A stretch of DNA of 64,000 bases, taken from assembly GCF_013137895.1 (NCBI RefSeq), contig NZ_CP053538.1:4495001-4559000 (forward strand), written 5' to 3'. Positions 62,646 to 64,000 of the stretch are shown here, one piece after another. Position numbers and translations under genes: made by a program. Under the pieces are notes generated by a model, which did not search any database, was not told the origin of the DNA, and worked only from the letters and a program-made list of their open reading frames with translations. Origin of the DNA: Hymenobacter taeanensis (GTDB lineage Bacteria; Bacteroidota; Bacteroidia; Cytophagales; Hymenobacteraceae). The first letter of the stretch is position 1. Each line of letters opens with the position of its first letter.

Positions 62646-64000
62646 ATGGCTGCTCCCATTACCTCTTCTCCCACCACGGCACCCAGCACCACCCAGTCGT
62701 ACACCGGGCCCATGGTGCTGATGACCACCCTGTTCTTTCTCTTCGGGGCCGTCACCAACTTCAACGACGTGCTGATGCCCTACCTCAAGGACGTCTGCCA
62801 GCTCACCGACTTACAGTCGTCGGCGGTGCAGTCGGCTTTCTTTGGGGCGTATTTTCTGATGTCGTTGCCCGCAGGCCGGCTGCTGGAAAAGCTCGGGTTT
62901 AAGCGTGGTATTGTGCTGGGCCTGTTGGTAATGGGCCTGGGCGCCTTGTTGTTTGTACCGGCGGCTAACTCCCGCACGTTTGGGCTGTTTCTGCTGGCGC
63001 TAAGCTTACTAGGAGCGGGTATTACCCTACTACAAGTGGCAGCTAACCCCTACGTATCGGTGCTGGGGCCGGCGCGCACGGCAGCAAGCCGGGTGAGCAT
63101 TGTGGGGGTGGCCAACGGGCTAGGTGGTACCATCTCGCCACTTATTGGAGGCCTGATTTTGTTCGGTGGCTCGGCGGTGCTGAAGGCGCGCCTGGCTCAG
63201 CTGCCCCTTGAGCAGCGCCTGACGCAGGAGGCTACCCTGGTTAAGCCGCTTTACCTCGGGCTGGCTGTGTTCCTGGCGGTATTAGCGGCACTGTTTTTCC
63301 TGGTGCGCCTGCCAGAAATTGAGAGCATACCCGCCGATGAAGAAGCTGCCGCCGCCCAGGCTGCCAGCGAAACAGGCCGTAGCTCGGCCCTCAGCTTCCG
63401 CCATCTGGCGCTGGGGGTGGTGGCTATTTTTATGTACGTGGGCGTAGAAGTGGGTATTGGCTCCTTCATTATCCGCTACGGCGAGTCGCAGAACATCAGC
63501 CAGCTAAGCGGCTTCACGCAAGAGCTGGTGCGCGGCCTGAGTGTAGTCACCAACTGGGCCGCGGCCCTGTTCGGCAACAACCCCGACCCTATTGATACCA
63601 CCACGGGTTTCACGAAAGCCGTGGGCGCCGTGCTGGTTTCTTCCTACTGGTTTGGGCTTATGGTGGGCCGTATCATTGGAATTCCGCTGCTCACGCGCTT
63701 TGATGCCCGCAAACTCCTCGTGGGTGTATGTGCCGCGGGTACTTTGTTCGTGCTTCTGTCTATTTTCAACCACGGCGAAACCGCTCTGTGGTTGGTGGTG
63801 CTCTGCGGGGTCTGCAACTCCATCATCTGGCCAGTGGTGTTTCCGCTGGCTATTACTGGCTTAGGCAAGTTCACAAAGCAGGGCTCGTCTTACCTGATCA
63901 TGGCTATTGTAGGTGGGGCCATTATTCCGCCACTCATGGGCTTTATTGCTACGCACGGAGGTGGCCTACGGGTAGCTTTTGTACTGCCTGCACTGTGCTA
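62646..64000 (+). CDS. FucP/GluP-type sugar:H+ MFS permease (3' truncated)
   Basis: Reading from an ATG at 62646, the frame is open to the right edge (451 codons seen). The N terminus is hydrophilic and followed by VLMTTLFFLFGAVTNFNDVL, the classic first helix of fucose/glucose permeases, then AGRLLEKLGFKRGIV, LQVAANPYVSVLGP and IIPPLMGFIATHGGG near the cut end. It imports a hexose (glucose, galactose or fucose) with protons. Because a beta-glucan unit lies 14 kb away, a glucose-importing role would fit but is inferred. The first part of the gene uses almost only G/C-ending codons. Confidence 0.88.
   Translation, partial: MAAPITSSPTTAPSTTQSYTGPMVLMTTLFFLFGAVTNFNDVLMPYLKDVCQLTDLQSSAVQSAFFGAYFLMSLPAGRLLEKLGFKRGIVLGLLVMGLGALLFVPAANSRTFGLFLLALSLLGAGITLLQVAANPYVSVLGPARTAASRVSIVGVANGLGGTISPLIGGLILFGGSAVLKARLAQLPLEQRLTQEATLVKPLYLGLAVFLAVLAALFFLVRLPEIESIPADEEAAAAQAASETGRSSALSFRHLALGVVAIFMYVGVEVGIGSFIIRYGESQNISQLSGFTQELVRGLSVVTNWAAALFGNNPDPIDTTTGFTKAVGAVLVSSYWFGLMVGRIIGIPLLTRFDARKLLVGVCAAGTLFVLLSIFNHGETALWLVVLCGVCNSIIWPVVFPLAITGLGKFTKQGSSYLIMAIVGGAIIPPLMGFIATHGGGLRVAFVLPALC

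Overview
The window reads as chromosome of a GC-rich Bacteroidota bacterium, most likely Hymenobacter or a close relative (Hymenobacteraceae, Cytophagales). Supporting signs are two SusC/SusD pairs, several other typical Bacteroidota families (MG2-type TonB partner, DUF4112, FecR/ECF pairs), Bacteroidota -7 promoter boxes (TAnnTTTG or TAnnTTCG) just upstream of many starts, almost no Shine-Dalgarno sites, and mixed but GC-leaning codon use. I saw no rRNA, tRNA, CRISPR array or intact insertion sequence.

1-21.4 kb is mostly housekeeping and envelope genes: an MscS-like fragment, a ClC channel with CBS domains, a cation/proton antiporter, a flavoprotein, a diadenylate-cyclase-like protein, an aldo/keto reductase, a TonB receptor followed by an MG2-domain protein, a small lipoprotein-SCO-cytochrome c operon, SseB, DUF2062, YihY and a DEAD-box helicase.

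21.9-48.8 kb is a large beta-glucan utilisation region. Unit 1 has GH30 (+ strand) and two minus-strand transcription units: GH5 plus a sensor gene, and SusC-SusD-PKD lipoprotein-GH16. Its enzyme set fits beta-1,3/1,6-glucan. Unit 2 is SusC (with STN domain)-SusD-GH144-GH43-GH3, with FecR and an ECF sigma factor encoded upstream; GH144 plus GH3 suggests beta-1,2-glucan or a related glucan. The two units appear to use different regulators. Unit 2 has the familiar TonB receptor/FecR/sigma relay. Unit 1 has an unusual membrane protein at 31200-33233: a 7TM-DISM sensor fused through a coiled coil to the zinc-ribbon and HTH part of an IS1595-type transposase. The three promoters of unit 1 carry a shared upstream module. 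Two copies match at identical offsets over about 110 bp, and the third (GH30) is shortened by about two helical turns. I infer that the chimeric sensor, or a regulator acting with it, uses this module. This is my best candidate for an undescribed system.

48.9-64 kb returns to general functions: a small PTP-like protein, an MtfA-like peptidase with a SEC-C tail, a sterol-desaturase-family hydroxylase, an M2 (ACE-like) peptidase, beta-carbonic anhydrase, pirin, an XRE/S24 regulator, RecQ, a four-helix copper-binding-type protein, a THUMP RNA methyltransferase, an unknown membrane protein, an aquaporin and a sugar MFS permease running off the right edge. Convergent genes are separated by long, often perfect AAAGCC...GGCTTT hairpins. 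The heptamer CTAGGCC (either strand) recurs roughly every 1.3 kb, far above chance.
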